A stretch of 64,000 nucleotides of DNA. Origin: Terriglobia bacterium (lineage in GTDB: Bacteria > Acidobacteriota > Terriglobia > JAIQFV01). Both the position numbers and the translations under genes were made by a program. Below the pieces are notes generated by a model. That model was not told the origin of the DNA and did no database searches. It saw only the letters and a list, made by a program, of their open reading frames with translations. Positions within the stretch are counted from its first letter, which is position 1. Each line of letters opens with the position of its first letter. Positions 34,410-43,189 of this stretch are shown piece after piece. The stretch is taken from assembly GCA_020072965.1 (NCBI GenBank), contig JAIQFY010000003.1, positions 94,775-158,774 of the forward strand. Reading direction: 5' to 3'.

Positions 34410-36521
34410 ATGACGCAATCACAGTCCGGCAACCAGCTTTCAAGCGCCCGCAGCGCCTATCTTCGAACGGCGGCCCATCAACCCATCTACTGGCGGGAGT
34501 GGAATGACGCCGCCTTCGAGCGCGCCCAGAGGGACAATAAACCCATTTTGCTCGACATCGGAGCCGTGTGGTGTCACTGGTGTCATGTGATGGATGGCGA
34601 GAGTTATGAGAATGAAGAAATTGCCGCCTTGATCAATGAGAATTTCATCGCCGTGAAGGTGGACCGGGATGAGCGACCTGACATCGACAGCCGCATGCAA
34701 GCCGCCGTCCAGGCCATCAGCGGCCAGGGGGGATGGCCCCTGACTGCATTTTTGACCCCGGATGGGAAGCCCTTCTTTGGAGGCACCTACTTTCCTCCGG
34801 ATGACCGGTATGGCCGCCCAGGGTTCAAGAACATCCTCCAGACTCTTTCCGAGTACTTTCGCCGGAATCCGGCCGAGATTATTGAGCAGTCCAACAAGGT
34901 CATTGAAGCCATCGCATCGGTCGATAATTTTGTTCCCCAAGACTCACAGTTATCGCCGCACCTCCTGGAATCCATTCTGAATTCCATCGTTCATTCTTTT
35001 GATGTGCGCCACGGTGGATTTGGCACGGCACCCAAGTTTCCTCATTGTGGTGGCGTCGAGTTGCTGCTGAATCATTATCAGTTGACGGGTGAAGCCTGGG
35101 CCCTGACCATCGCCGATACCACCCTGACCAAAATGGCGCAGGGTGGAGTCTACGATCAGGTGGGCGGCGGCTTCCATCGCTATTCCACTGACGAGCATTG
35201 GACGGTTCCTCATTTTGAAAAAATGTCTTATGACAACTCGGAGTTGCTTAAGAACTATCTGCACGGTTACCAGACGACGCAAAACCCGCTCTTTCGCGAA
35301 GTCGCGGAGGGTATTCTTTCCTGGGTGGATACCACCCTGTCGGATCAGGAGAGAGGCGGGTTCTATGCCAGCCAGGATGCCGATATCGATTTGCATGATG
35401 ATGGGGATTTTTTCACCTGGAGTCTGGAGGAACTGAAGGGGGCTCTTTCCGAGGAAGAGGCCGAGGTCATGCGGTTCCATTATGGCGTTGAGCCGAACGG
35501 CGACATGCATCACAACCCGCAGAAGAACGTGCTGGAGATTGCGATGGATGCTCGTGACATCGCGTCGCGACTGAACCTTTCGACAGACCGCGTTCAGGAA
35601 TTAATTGCGTCCGGGAAAAAGCGGCTTTTGGAGGAACGAAAGAAACGCAAGTTTCCGTTCGTGGACACCACTCTATACACCAACTGGAACGCCATGATGA
35701 TCTCCGCTTACCTTGAGGCATGGAAGGTGCTGGGCCTCTCTCGTTGCCGCGCCTTTGCCCTGAAATCATTGGACCGCCTGGTGACCCTGGCCTATCAGCC
35801 CAACGTGGGCATGTATCACTCGATCGTGGAGGGAGAGGCACGTGTCCCCGGTCTGATTGAGGATCAGGTTCACATGGCCAATGCCCTGCTGGACGCTTTC
35901 GAGGTGACGCTCGATAAACAATATTTTGATTTGGCGGAACACCTGGTTCAGTTTGCCCTCGGTCAATTCTGGGATGCTGAACACGGGGGATTCTTTGACA
36001 CTCCGCGCAACGGCGGAGCGGTGGGGGCTCTGGCCACCAAACGCAAGCCGTTCCAGGATTCCCCGACGCCTGCCGCGAATCCGGTTGCGGCCATCGCGCT
36101 CCAGCGGCTGTTTCACCTCACTGAAAACGTCGATTATCGAGACAGGGCCGAGACGATTCTGAAGATTTTCAGCGAGCCCGCTTCAAAGTATGGTCTTTAT
36201 GCAGCGACATACGGCATTGCGCTCGCCTTGCACTACCAGCAGCCCATGCAGGTGCTAATTTTTGGAGACAGGGATGACACCCGGACTGATGCACTCGTGA
36301 GGGAATCGAGTAAATTCTTCCGGATCGGAAAAGTCGTCCTTCAACTCACCAGGCAGCAAGTGAATGCCGACGCGCTTCCTTCCGCGCTCCTCACACTCGT
36401 CAGGAATGTGCCACTCGATTCCATCCCCCGGGCCTTTGTGTGCTCCGACTTCACCTGTTCCCCGCCGGTGGACTCACCTGCTGCTTTGGCCCATATCCTC
36501 TCAACCCGGTCAGCGAAGTGA
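34410..36521 (+). CDS. DUF255 thioredoxin-like protein (YyaL/SSP411 family)
   Basis: From ATG 34410 (GAAAGGA upstream) the protein has 703 residues. The N-terminal thioredoxin-like domain has LDIGAVWCHWCHVMDGESY with a CHWC motif, then VKVDRDERPDIDSRMQ and GQGGWPLTAFLTPDGKPFFGGTYFP. The C-terminal two thirds form an alpha/alpha toroid (YDQVGGGFHRYSTDEHWTVPHFEKM, DADIDLHDDGDFFTW). Homologues include mammalian SPATA20. The biochemical role is not established. The length is typical. Confidence 0.92.
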   Translation: MTQSQSGNQLSSARSAYLRTAAHQPIYWREWNDAAFERAQRDNKPILLDIGAVWCHWCHVMDGESYENEEIAALINENFIAVKVDRDERPDIDSRMQAAVQAISGQGGWPLTAFLTPDGKPFFGGTYFPPDDRYGRPGFKNILQTLSEYFRRNPAEIIEQSNKVIEAIASVDNFVPQDSQLSPHLLESILNSIVHSFDVRHGGFGTAPKFPHCGGVELLLNHYQLTGEAWALTIADTTLTKMAQGGVYDQVGGGFHRYSTDEHWTVPHFEKMSYDNSELLKNYLHGYQTTQNPLFREVAEGILSWVDTTLSDQERGGFYASQDADIDLHDDGDFFTWSLEELKGALSEEEAEVMRFHYGVEPNGDMHHNPQKNVLEIAMDARDIASRLNLSTDRVQELIASGKKRLLEERKKRKFPFVDTTLYTNWNAMMISAYLEAWKVLGLSRCRAFALKSLDRLVTLAYQPNVGMYHSIVEGEARVPGLIEDQVHMANALLDAFEVTLDKQYFDLAEHLVQFALGQFWDAEHGGFFDTPRNGGAVGALATKRKPFQDSPTPAANPVAAIALQRLFHLTENVDYRDRAETILKIFSEPASKYGLYAATYGIALALHYQQPMQVLIFGDRDDTRTDALVRESSKFFRIGKVVLQLTRQQVNADALPSALLTLVRNVPLDSIPRAFVCSDFTCSPPVDSPAALAHILSTRSAK

Positions 36522-36545
36522 TAGAATGATGATTCGGCGCATGTC

Positions 36546-36574
36546 GTAGAGACGTCCTGGCGGGGGGTCTCTAC
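36546..36574. repeat. Hairpin between two plus-strand genes
   Basis: GTAGAGAC (36546-36553) pairs with GTCTCTAC (36567-36574) around a 13-base G-rich loop. It lies 25 bases after the YyaL-like stop and 30 bases before the next start, so it could slow or end transcription, or be a REP-like repeat. Confidence 0.4.
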
Positions 36575-36603
36575 AGGCCGATCTCGTCTATGTGGCCGTC
36601 CTT

Positions 36604-39462
36604 ATGAAATCGTCGGAGCGAATTCAAAACGACTTGAAACACCTCCTTAAAGGAGACGTGCGCTTTGATGACGTGACACGGACGCTGTTCGCCACGGCGG
36701 CGTGCATTTACCGAATCATGCCGCTGGGCGTGGTGTCACCGCGGGATGCCGAGGATGTGGTCCGCCTGGTGAGGTATTGTCATGAAGAGAGAGTTCCCAT
36801 TACGGGCCGCGGAGGGGGTAGTTCGCTGGCAGGGCAAGCGGTCGGTGCAGGGATCATCATCGACTTTCCGCGCCATATGCATTCGATCGTGAAAATCGAG
36901 GCGGAGAAAAATCGCGTGACCGCCCAGCCGGGGATTATCTTCGCCGAGTTGAACAGGGCGCTCGCACCCTCCGGGAAGTTTTTTGCCCCGGACCCCTCCA
37001 GCGGCGATTTTTGTGTGGTCGGGGGCATGTTGGGAACTAACGCCGCCGGGCCCCACACCCTCAAGTATGGGACCACCAAAGACCATGTTCTGGAAGTCTC
37101 CACCGTGCTTCACAACGGGGAGTTGACCACCCTGAAAAAGTATTCGCGCGAGTCGGCGGAATTCAAGGCCCTCCTTTCATGCGACACGGAAGAAGCGCGA
37201 ATTCACAAACAGATCATCAACCTCATCGAGCCGAATCGCCAGCTCATCGCGGATCGCACCCCGAATCTGTCAAAAAACTCCTGTGGCTACAATCTGCGCG
37301 AGGTAATCTCCAATGGCTCGATTGACCTCACCAAGGTCCTCGTCGGTTCGGAGGGCACGTTGGGACTGGTCACCGAGGCCGTCCTGCACCTGGAGGACCT
37401 TCCTGCGGTCAAGGGATGTGCATTGGCCTACTGCGATGATTGGCGCAAGGCCAGCGCCGCAGTCGTGGAGGTCAACCGTTTGGACCCTTCCGCCTGCGAG
37501 GTGATGGATCGAACCTTTGTCGATATCGTGCGCGCTTCCAAGCCGACGTTGCGGCATCTTCTCCTCCCGGACACTGAGGCCATGCTCCTCATTGAATTCG
37601 AAGCCGCATCGCATGAAGAATTGCACGCCAGGGTAATGGACCTGACGCACTTGCTCAAAGATCAAACCAGGTTCGCCTTCGAAGTCATCCCGGCCTATGA
37701 ACCCGCCGAGCAACAGCAATTGTGGGCGGTCCGAAAGGCGGCATTGCCGATACTCTTCAAGGCGAACCCCAGGCGGAAGCCGATGAATTTCATCGACGAC
37801 GCCGCTGTCGAGCCCAGCAAGCTGTGGAATTACATCTTTGGTCTGCGCGAGATTTTCAAGCGCTACGACGTCGAGGGGGTGCTGTATGGACATGCCGGGA
37901 ACGGCAACATCCACGTCAATCCCTTGATGGACCCCCACAGCGAACGATTTGTGGATCAGCTCAAGGGCATGTCCGATGAAGCCTTTGATTTAGCCATCAA
38001 ACTGGGCGGGACCATCTCCGCGGAACACGGCGACGGCATCCTGCGCGCGCCTTACATACGGCGGGAATACAAGGATGATTTTTATGGTCTGCTGGTTCAG
38101 ACGAAACGCATTTTCGATCCCCTGGGCATCCTGAATCCCGGCAAGATCATCACCGATGACATTCAGATTCCGACCCACAATCTCCGCTTCACGAATGATT
38201 ACCAGCCCACGGGGACTTACTTTGATGAACCGGAGTGGCGAAGCGAAATCGAAAAATGTCACGGCTGCGGCGCCTGCCAGAATTACTGCCCCGTCGCCAA
38301 GGCAACCCACTGGGAAGAATCCAGTGCCCGCGCCAAGGCCAACCTGCTGATGGCGGTGATCCGTGGCGAAATCGACCCGTCACGTCTCGCCACCGATGAG
38401 TTGAAAACGGTGGCGGATCTTTGCTTCAACTGCAGGCTGTGCCTGACCGAGTGCCCGACCGCGGTCGATATCCCCAAACTAGCCGTCGCCGCTCGCAGTT
38501 TCTACGTTGAAAAGCATGGAATGCCGCTGAAAAATTGGATGCTGGGCAAGTCGGAATTGACATCTTCGTTGGGCTCTATTCTCCCCGGCCTCACGAACTT
38601 TATGAACCAAAACTCGCTGAATCGAGCCATCCTCGACGCAACCGTTGGCATCGACCACCGCCGCAAGATGCCGGAGTTCAAGCGTCCATTCCAAGTGGGA
38701 CAAGGGTATGTCACCTCGCTGGAAGGCGCCCTCCGTCGTCACAAGGTGGTTTATTTTCCTGGATGCTTTGCTCGCTTCAATGATCCCGAGGGTGAGGCGG
38801 CAGCGACGGTGACCGTGCTCGAGAAGAACGATTGCGATGTCTACATCCCTGATCAACGGTGTTGTTCCATCGCGTTGTTTACGATGGGGGCGGCCGAAGC
38901 GGCCCGCACTGACGTGGAATTCAACATCCGGACCTTTCTCCCGCTGGTTGAAGCGGGATTTGTCATTGTGGCTTCAGCCCCGAGCTGCGGCCTCGCCATC
39001 AAGGAAGACTGGCCCCAGTTGATGAAGAACGATGCCTCGCGAAAAATCGCTGCCAGCACCTATGATATCCACCAGTTCTTATGGAAGCTTTACCAGGACG
39101 GCGAGCTGAACACTCGCTTTGGCCATTTGGATTACGACATTGTCTATCACAATGCCTGCCATTTAAAAACCCAGGGCGTGGAGTTGGAGCCGATCAAGCT
39201 CATGCGGCTTGTGCCGGGTGTGACGGTGAAGGAAATCAAGGACAGTTGCTGCGGGATCGCCGGGACGTATGGGTTCAAGAAGGAGAACTTTGATCTCTCG
39301 ATGGAGATCGGAAATTTACTTTTCGATGAAATCAAGAAGACCGGAGTGAAGACTGTGACGACCTCCTGTGGCACCTGCAACATTCAGGTGAAGCAGGGCA
39401 CACACCTCAACGTCATCCATCCGATGCGCGTTTTGAAGGAAGCTTACGAAAAAGCGGAATGA
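36604..39462 (+). CDS. Fused FAD-linked oxidase and Fe-S oxidoreductase (YdiJ/D-2-hydroxyacid dehydrogenase type)
   Basis: From ATG 36604 the protein has 952 residues. The N-terminus is a PCMH-type FAD domain (VPITGRGGGSSLAGQAVGAG, GKFFAPDPSSGDFCVVGGML, LVGSEGTLGLVTEAVLHL). An FAD-oxidase C-terminal domain follows (YGHAGNGNIHVNPL, GGTISAEHGDGILR). Two 4Fe-4S motifs are CHGCGACQNYCP near residue 552 and CFNCRLCLTECP near 606. A CCG domain follows (CCSIALFTMG, HNACHLKTQG, SCCGIAGTYGF). Such proteins oxidise D-lactate or D-2-hydroxyglutarate and pass electrons to the membrane pool. The substrate cannot be fixed from sequence. Confidence 0.9.
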   Translation: MKSSERIQNDLKHLLKGDVRFDDVTRTLFATAACIYRIMPLGVVSPRDAEDVVRLVRYCHEERVPITGRGGGSSLAGQAVGAGIIIDFPRHMHSIVKIEAEKNRVTAQPGIIFAELNRALAPSGKFFAPDPSSGDFCVVGGMLGTNAAGPHTLKYGTTKDHVLEVSTVLHNGELTTLKKYSRESAEFKALLSCDTEEARIHKQIINLIEPNRQLIADRTPNLSKNSCGYNLREVISNGSIDLTKVLVGSEGTLGLVTEAVLHLEDLPAVKGCALAYCDDWRKASAAVVEVNRLDPSACEVMDRTFVDIVRASKPTLRHLLLPDTEAMLLIEFEAASHEELHARVMDLTHLLKDQTRFAFEVIPAYEPAEQQQLWAVRKAALPILFKANPRRKPMNFIDDAAVEPSKLWNYIFGLREIFKRYDVEGVLYGHAGNGNIHVNPLMDPHSERFVDQLKGMSDEAFDLAIKLGGTISAEHGDGILRAPYIRREYKDDFYGLLVQTKRIFDPLGILNPGKIITDDIQIPTHNLRFTNDYQPTGTYFDEPEWRSEIEKCHGCGACQNYCPVAKATHWEESSARAKANLLMAVIRGEIDPSRLATDELKTVADLCFNCRLCLTECPTAVDIPKLAVAARSFYVEKHGMPLKNWMLGKSELTSSLGSILPGLTNFMNQNSLNRAILDATVGIDHRRKMPEFKRPFQVGQGYVTSLEGALRRHKVVYFPGCFARFNDPEGEAAATVTVLEKNDCDVYIPDQRCCSIALFTMGAAEAARTDVEFNIRTFLPLVEAGFVIVASAPSCGLAIKEDWPQLMKNDASRKIAASTYDIHQFLWKLYQDGELNTRFGHLDYDIVYHNACHLKTQGVELEPIKLMRLVPGVTVKEIKDSCCGIAGTYGFKKENFDLSMEIGNLLFDEIKKTGVKTVTTSCGTCNIQVKQGTHLNVIHPMRVLKEAYEKAE

Positions 39463-39482
39463 GAGAACGATCGTGGCGTCTT

Positions 39483-39598
39483 TGGTAGCCGGGATTCGCC
39501 GTTCTTTGGCGAATCCCGGAGTTTTGCATTAGTCCATGAGTGACCGGCAACTTCGGGTTTACCGGGATGCTCCCAAGCGCGGAGCATCCCGGCTACCA
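39483..39598. repeat. Nested double-hairpin repeat (BIME-like)
   Basis: Two perfect 12-bp stems stand in tandem: CCGGGATTCGCC/GGCGAATCCCGG (39489-39519) and CCGGGATGCTCC/GGAGCATCCCGG (39562-39592). The whole is bounded by inverted TGGTAGCCGGGA and TCCCGGCTACCA. It fills the gap between the convergent FAD/Fe-S gene and the GHMP kinase, so it may also end transcription from both sides. Confidence 0.75.
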
Positions 39599-39624
39599 GA
39601 AGTTCGGTGTGCTGAATCTCGATC

Positions 39625-40623
39625 CTACGACACCTTTACCTTCAATCCTTGCCTTACAATCCGGAAATCAATGACCCGGCCGCCTGCTCCCTGGAGCGCG
39701 CGCTGGACCCTGCGCTTCCGCTCCGGTGGAGTCGCAAACACCATGCAACCGCCACCGCCGGCGCCGCAAACCTTTGCGGCGGTCGCTCCCTCCTGCCGGG
39801 CGATGCGTGTCAGCTTTTCCATGAACGGGGTTGTGATGCGGGGAGCCAGGTGCTTGCGGTGCCGCCATTCATCCGCGAGCGCGGCACTGATGGCCTCGAA
39901 ATTTCCCGCAAGGAGCGCCTCACGCATCCGGACTGCACTCTGAACGATGGTTTCAAACTTGGCAAAGGTGGAACGATCCCCGTTCACATGGCGTTTGAAC
40001 ATCTCCCAGTTGTTGATGGCGGAATATCGTGGCTCTCCCGTGAAGCACAAAACGAGATGGCTTCCGAGTTCCTCGAGGTCAATCCGAATCCGGTCGACCC
40101 GGATTCCTCTTGTGGTCAGGCGCATGCACAGGGCGCCGCCATAAAGAGGGGGGAAATAATCCTGCTCACCCGTGGGGACTTCGATCACCTGGGCCTCCAC
40201 GTTCTTGGCGAGCGACTGGATGGCCGATTTGCTCATTGTTGACCGGGTAAGCGCCTTCAGGGCCCCGCAGATCGCAATGTTCAGCGCCGACGAACCACCC
40301 AGCCCCGAACCGGCTGGGGCCATGCAGTGTGTGGTCATCTCCAGACCCGTCTCCGGGGCAAACTCGCGGATCAGCCGTGAAAGCAAAGGCAGCACACGAT
40401 CGCCTTTCAATTCTCCAAGGGAGTTGAAGCGAGCCGATTTTTTGCCATCGATGGATTTCAGGATGATTGTCCGGTCTCGCCGCGTGCGAATCCTACAGCG
40501 GGCGTATTGGTCAATGGCAAAATTGACCGTGCAGGCGTTTTCATGAAACAGGTAAAGCGGCCAGATATCGACGGTGCCCCCGGCCAGGTCGACACGTGTG
40601 GGTGCGATGGATTCAATAAGCAT
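39625..40623 (-). CDS. GHMP-family sugar kinase
   Basis: From ATG 40623 the protein has 332 residues; the open frame further upstream is not kinase-like. GHMP motifs are PTRVDLAGGTVDIW (motif 1), MAPAGSGLGGSSALNIAICG (motif 2, the ATP loop) and KVCGAGGGGCMVFAT (motif 3). The closest relatives by pattern are the galactokinase/heptose-7-phosphate-kinase (HddA) group. With gmhA and rfaE2 in the window a heptose kinase role is tempting. HddA acts in the GDP-alpha-heptose branch, however, whereas rfaE2 belongs to the ADP-beta-heptose branch, so the substrate is left open. Confidence 0.82.
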   Translation of the reverse strand: MLIESIAPTRVDLAGGTVDIWPLYLFHENACTVNFAIDQYARCRIRTRRDRTIILKSIDGKKSARFNSLGELKGDRVLPLLSRLIREFAPETGLEMTTHCMAPAGSGLGGSSALNIAICGALKALTRSTMSKSAIQSLAKNVEAQVIEVPTGEQDYFPPLYGGALCMRLTTRGIRVDRIRIDLEELGSHLVLCFTGEPRYSAINNWEMFKRHVNGDRSTFAKFETIVQSAVRMREALLAGNFEAISAALADEWRHRKHLAPRITTPFMEKLTRIARQEGATAAKVCGAGGGGCMVFATPPERKRRVQRALQGAGGRVIDFRIVRQGLKVKVS

Positions 40624-40822
40624 GAGTTCAGAGAGGCCTTTCGGATTATTTTTGACGAGCCGTGCGGAATTGTTCAGGAATACCGCCTTGAATTGAAGAA
40701 GCAACAACCCCCCGGCATCATAACAAAGCGGCAGGCCGTTTTGAATCGCTATTGAGCAACCCCCGGTTTTCTTCGCGGCTCGGCCCCTCTGCGGTAGACC
40801 AGGAACCTGCTCGCCAGCCGGA

Positions 40823-40851
40823 TTGACAAACATTTTTGAGGATGACAGAAT
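40823..40851 (+). promoter_or_regulatory. Promoter for tRNA-Leu
   Basis: TTGACA (40823-40828) and CAGAAT (40846-40851) are spaced by 17 bases. The predicted start, about 40858, falls four bases before the mature tRNA 5' end. Confidence 0.65.
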
Positions 40852-40861
40852 AGGTTCCCAC

Positions 40862-40948
40862 GCCGAAGTGGCGGAATTGGCAGACGCGCTACATTCAGGG
40901 TGTAGTCCTCTACGGGGGGTCGGGGTTCAAGTCCCCGCTTCGGCACCA
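40862..40948 (+). tRNA. tRNA-Leu (anticodon CAG)
   Basis: GCCGAAG (40862-40868) pairs with CTTCGGC (40938-40944). The anticodon arm is CTACA-TTCAGGG-TGTAG, giving anticodon CAG, which reads CUG. A long variable arm marks a class II tRNA. The T arm is CGGGG-TTCAAGT-CCCCG. The CCA end is encoded (40946-40948). A promoter lies directly upstream. Confidence 0.95.
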
Positions 40949-41066
40949 TTTTCAGTCGCTCTTCTTTGCTCCTTTGCGATGTGTGCATCCTCCGTGGTCA
41001 GGATGTCCTGATGTTGGAGGGTCCACAAATCCGTGCGTTCCGTCCTCGGGGCGAAGCTTCCCGGAT

Positions 41067-41537
41067 ATGCCCGAATCAGTTAAGAGCAAGCTGTGGCGCT
41101 GGACCTTCAATCTCCATCCCACCTACCGCAGTACAGGTGCTTGGGTCACGTACCTTGCCCCTGATTTCCGTGAACTGCGCGTCAAACTCCCGTTGTCCTG
41201 GCGGACAAGAAATTATGTGGGAACCATCTTTGGTGGCAGCATATACTCTGCTGTCGATCCCTTTTACATGATCATGCTCATCAAAAACCTCGGTCCAGGA
41301 TATGTGGTGTGGGACAAGGCGGCGAGCGTCCGATTCAAGAGACCCGGTCGAGGCACCCTGTATGCAAAGTTCCTTCTGAGCGATGAGGAGCTCTCCACTA
41401 TTCGCAGTGAATCTCAGCGCCTGGAGTCTCTCGATCGAGTGTATGAAATCCAGCTCTCCGATGCGGAGGGGATGGTCTGTGCCGTCGTGGAGAAAACGAT
41501 ATACATCCGGCGGAAGCAACCCCATCAATCGAATTGA
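41067..41537 (+). CDS. DUF4442 hotdog-fold protein (putative thioesterase)
   Basis: From ATG 41067 the protein has 156 residues. The DUF4442 pattern is visible: FNLHPTYRSTGAWVTYLAPDFRELRVKLPLSWRTRNYVGTIFGGSIYSAVDPFYMIML, quoted here by its key parts GTIFGGS and AVDPF. The hotdog fold is shared with acyl-CoA thioesterases. The frame extends upstream to 40974 but that part lies against the tRNA and is not conserved-looking. It is likely a soluble enzyme acting on acyl thioesters; the substrate is unknown. Confidence 0.82.
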   Translation: MPESVKSKLWRWTFNLHPTYRSTGAWVTYLAPDFRELRVKLPLSWRTRNYVGTIFGGSIYSAVDPFYMIMLIKNLGPGYVVWDKAASVRFKRPGRGTLYAKFLLSDEELSTIRSESQRLESLDRVYEIQLSDAEGMVCAVVEKTIYIRRKQPHQSN

Positions 41538-41596
41538 AATCAGGGGGATCCACAAGGGAACGGACCGTGTTCACGGCCCTTAAGAGAGATTTGGCA

Positions 41597-41659
41597 AACC
41601 GATGAATCGGTTCTGACTTTTACCGGCTCGTCACCTCACACCCCGATGAATCGGGGTGT
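41597..41659. terminator. Two hairpins after the DUF4442 gene
   Basis: AACCGATGAATCGGTT (41597-41612) has a 7-bp stem and ACACCCCGAT/ATCGGGGTGT (41638-41659) a 10-bp stem. Both share the CGATGAATCG core with a GA loop. A short T-rich run follows the second, so it may terminate the DUF4442 transcript. The shared core also suggests a repeat family. Confidence 0.55.
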
Positions 41660-41707
41660 TGTGCTCTTTCCTTGCCCCAGATTCCTAGTAATCCTGGAAA
41701 GATTTCC

Positions 41708-43027
41708 ATGACCTCCGCGAGCACACAGCCTGCTCTTCACCGCACCTTCGGCCTGCTGCAAGCCACCGCTATGAACATGTCGAACATGGTCGGGGTGGGC
41801 CCGTTCATCACGATTCCGTTGATTCTCGCGGCCATGGGCGGGCCGCAAGCCATGTTGGGTTGGATCCTGGGAGCTCTGATTGCGCTGTGCGATGGCATGG
41901 TCTGGGCCGAGCTTGCCGCGGCGATTCCGAGCTCAGGGGGGACCTTTGAATATTTGAAAGTCGCTTTTGCCCGCACGCGCCTGGGAAGGCTTCTTCCGTT
42001 TCTGTTCATCTGGCAGTTCATTTTTTCGGGACCGCTCGAAATCGCCTCCGGCAACATCGGCCTGGCGCAATATCTGGCCTATTTCATTCCCTTGACACCG
42101 CGCGAGATGAAATGGGTGGCGGTCGGCGTTGGGCTACTTACCGTTTTGCTGCTTTATCGGAAGATCTCTTCCGTGGGAAAACTCATGGTGGCGCTGTGGG
42201 TGGGGATGATCGCCACCATTCTCGTGGTGATGATTTCGGGGTTTCTACGGTTTGATTCACGAATCGCGTTTTCCTTCCCGCCCCATGCCTTTGATTTTTC
42301 CAGGGGCTTTGTGCTGGGGCTGGGATCGGCGATGCTGATTGCAATGTACGACTATCTGGGCTATTACAGCGTCTGCTACATTGGCGACGAGGTCAAGAAT
42401 CCCTCCCGGACGGTTCCACGGTCCATCTTGATATCCGTGATTGTCGTGGCAGCCATCTATCTCACCATGAATCTTTCCATCATTGGCGTGGTTCCGTGGA
42501 AAGAAGCGATGCGATCACAATTCATCGCCTCCGAGTTCATGGAAAGGATTTATGGCCGGGCGGGTGGAGTGCTCGTTACCGTGATGATTGTGTGGACCGC
42601 GTTTGCCTCGGTGTTCGCGCTGATGCTGGCCTACTCGCGCATCCCCTTTGCCGCCGCTCGTGACGGGTTCTTTTTCTCAATTTTCGCCCGCCTGCATCCG
42701 AAGGGCGGATTTCCTCATGTCTCTCTCCTGGCACTAGGCGCGGTGGTGATTGGGGCAGGATTCTTCAGCCTGGATGCAGTGATCAAGGCGCTCATCACCA
42801 CACGTATTTTGATCCAGTTCATTGCCCAAATTGTAGCGGTGCACCTGGTGCGCAAGGAGCGCGGAGCCGTGACGACCTTTCGCATGGCGTTCTATCCGCT
42901 GCCGAGCGCCGTGGCCCTGCTGGGCTGGGTCTATATCTTCTTCACGTCGGGCGCGCCGTATTTTCTGGGCGGACTGCTGACCCTGGTTGTCGGAGTGATC
43001 GCCTATTTCATCTGGTCCCGATCCTAG
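41708..43027 (+). CDS. APC-family amino acid permease
   Basis: From ATG 41708 the protein has 439 residues and about 12 transmembrane helices. The first helix begins GLLQATAMNMSNMVGVGPFITIPLIL, the APC-superfamily substrate-binding unwound helix. AELAAAIPSSGGTFEYLKVAF is the conserved loop after helix 2. DYLGYYSVCYIGDEVKNPSRTVPRSI matches helix 6 and the following loop. It should import an amino acid or similar cation-coupled solute across the inner membrane. GGAAAGA upstream supports the start. Confidence 0.9.
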   Translation: MTSASTQPALHRTFGLLQATAMNMSNMVGVGPFITIPLILAAMGGPQAMLGWILGALIALCDGMVWAELAAAIPSSGGTFEYLKVAFARTRLGRLLPFLFIWQFIFSGPLEIASGNIGLAQYLAYFIPLTPREMKWVAVGVGLLTVLLLYRKISSVGKLMVALWVGMIATILVVMISGFLRFDSRIAFSFPPHAFDFSRGFVLGLGSAMLIAMYDYLGYYSVCYIGDEVKNPSRTVPRSILISVIVVAAIYLTMNLSIIGVVPWKEAMRSQFIASEFMERIYGRAGGVLVTVMIVWTAFASVFALMLAYSRIPFAAARDGFFFSIFARLHPKGGFPHVSLLALGAVVIGAGFFSLDAVIKALITTRILIQFIAQIVAVHLVRKERGAVTTFRMAFYPLPSAVALLGWVYIFFTSGAPYFLGGLLTLVVGVIAYFIWSRS

Positions 43028-43189
43028 CAAATTTCACAAGACCCCGCCGGGTGACTCCTCGGGGCACTCGCACCTCTTTGAGGATCGATCCGTCCTTTTT
43101 TCCTCGACACAGGCCCGACGTTATTCGGTATCATTGGGGCAAAGGTCAACTCCTTTGTAGCGCACGGCGTCCACCTTCAAGTGAGGTCG

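Noticed and set aside
40823..41011. 62-codon frame across the tRNA
   Set aside because: It is the tRNA-Leu gene and its promoter read as protein.
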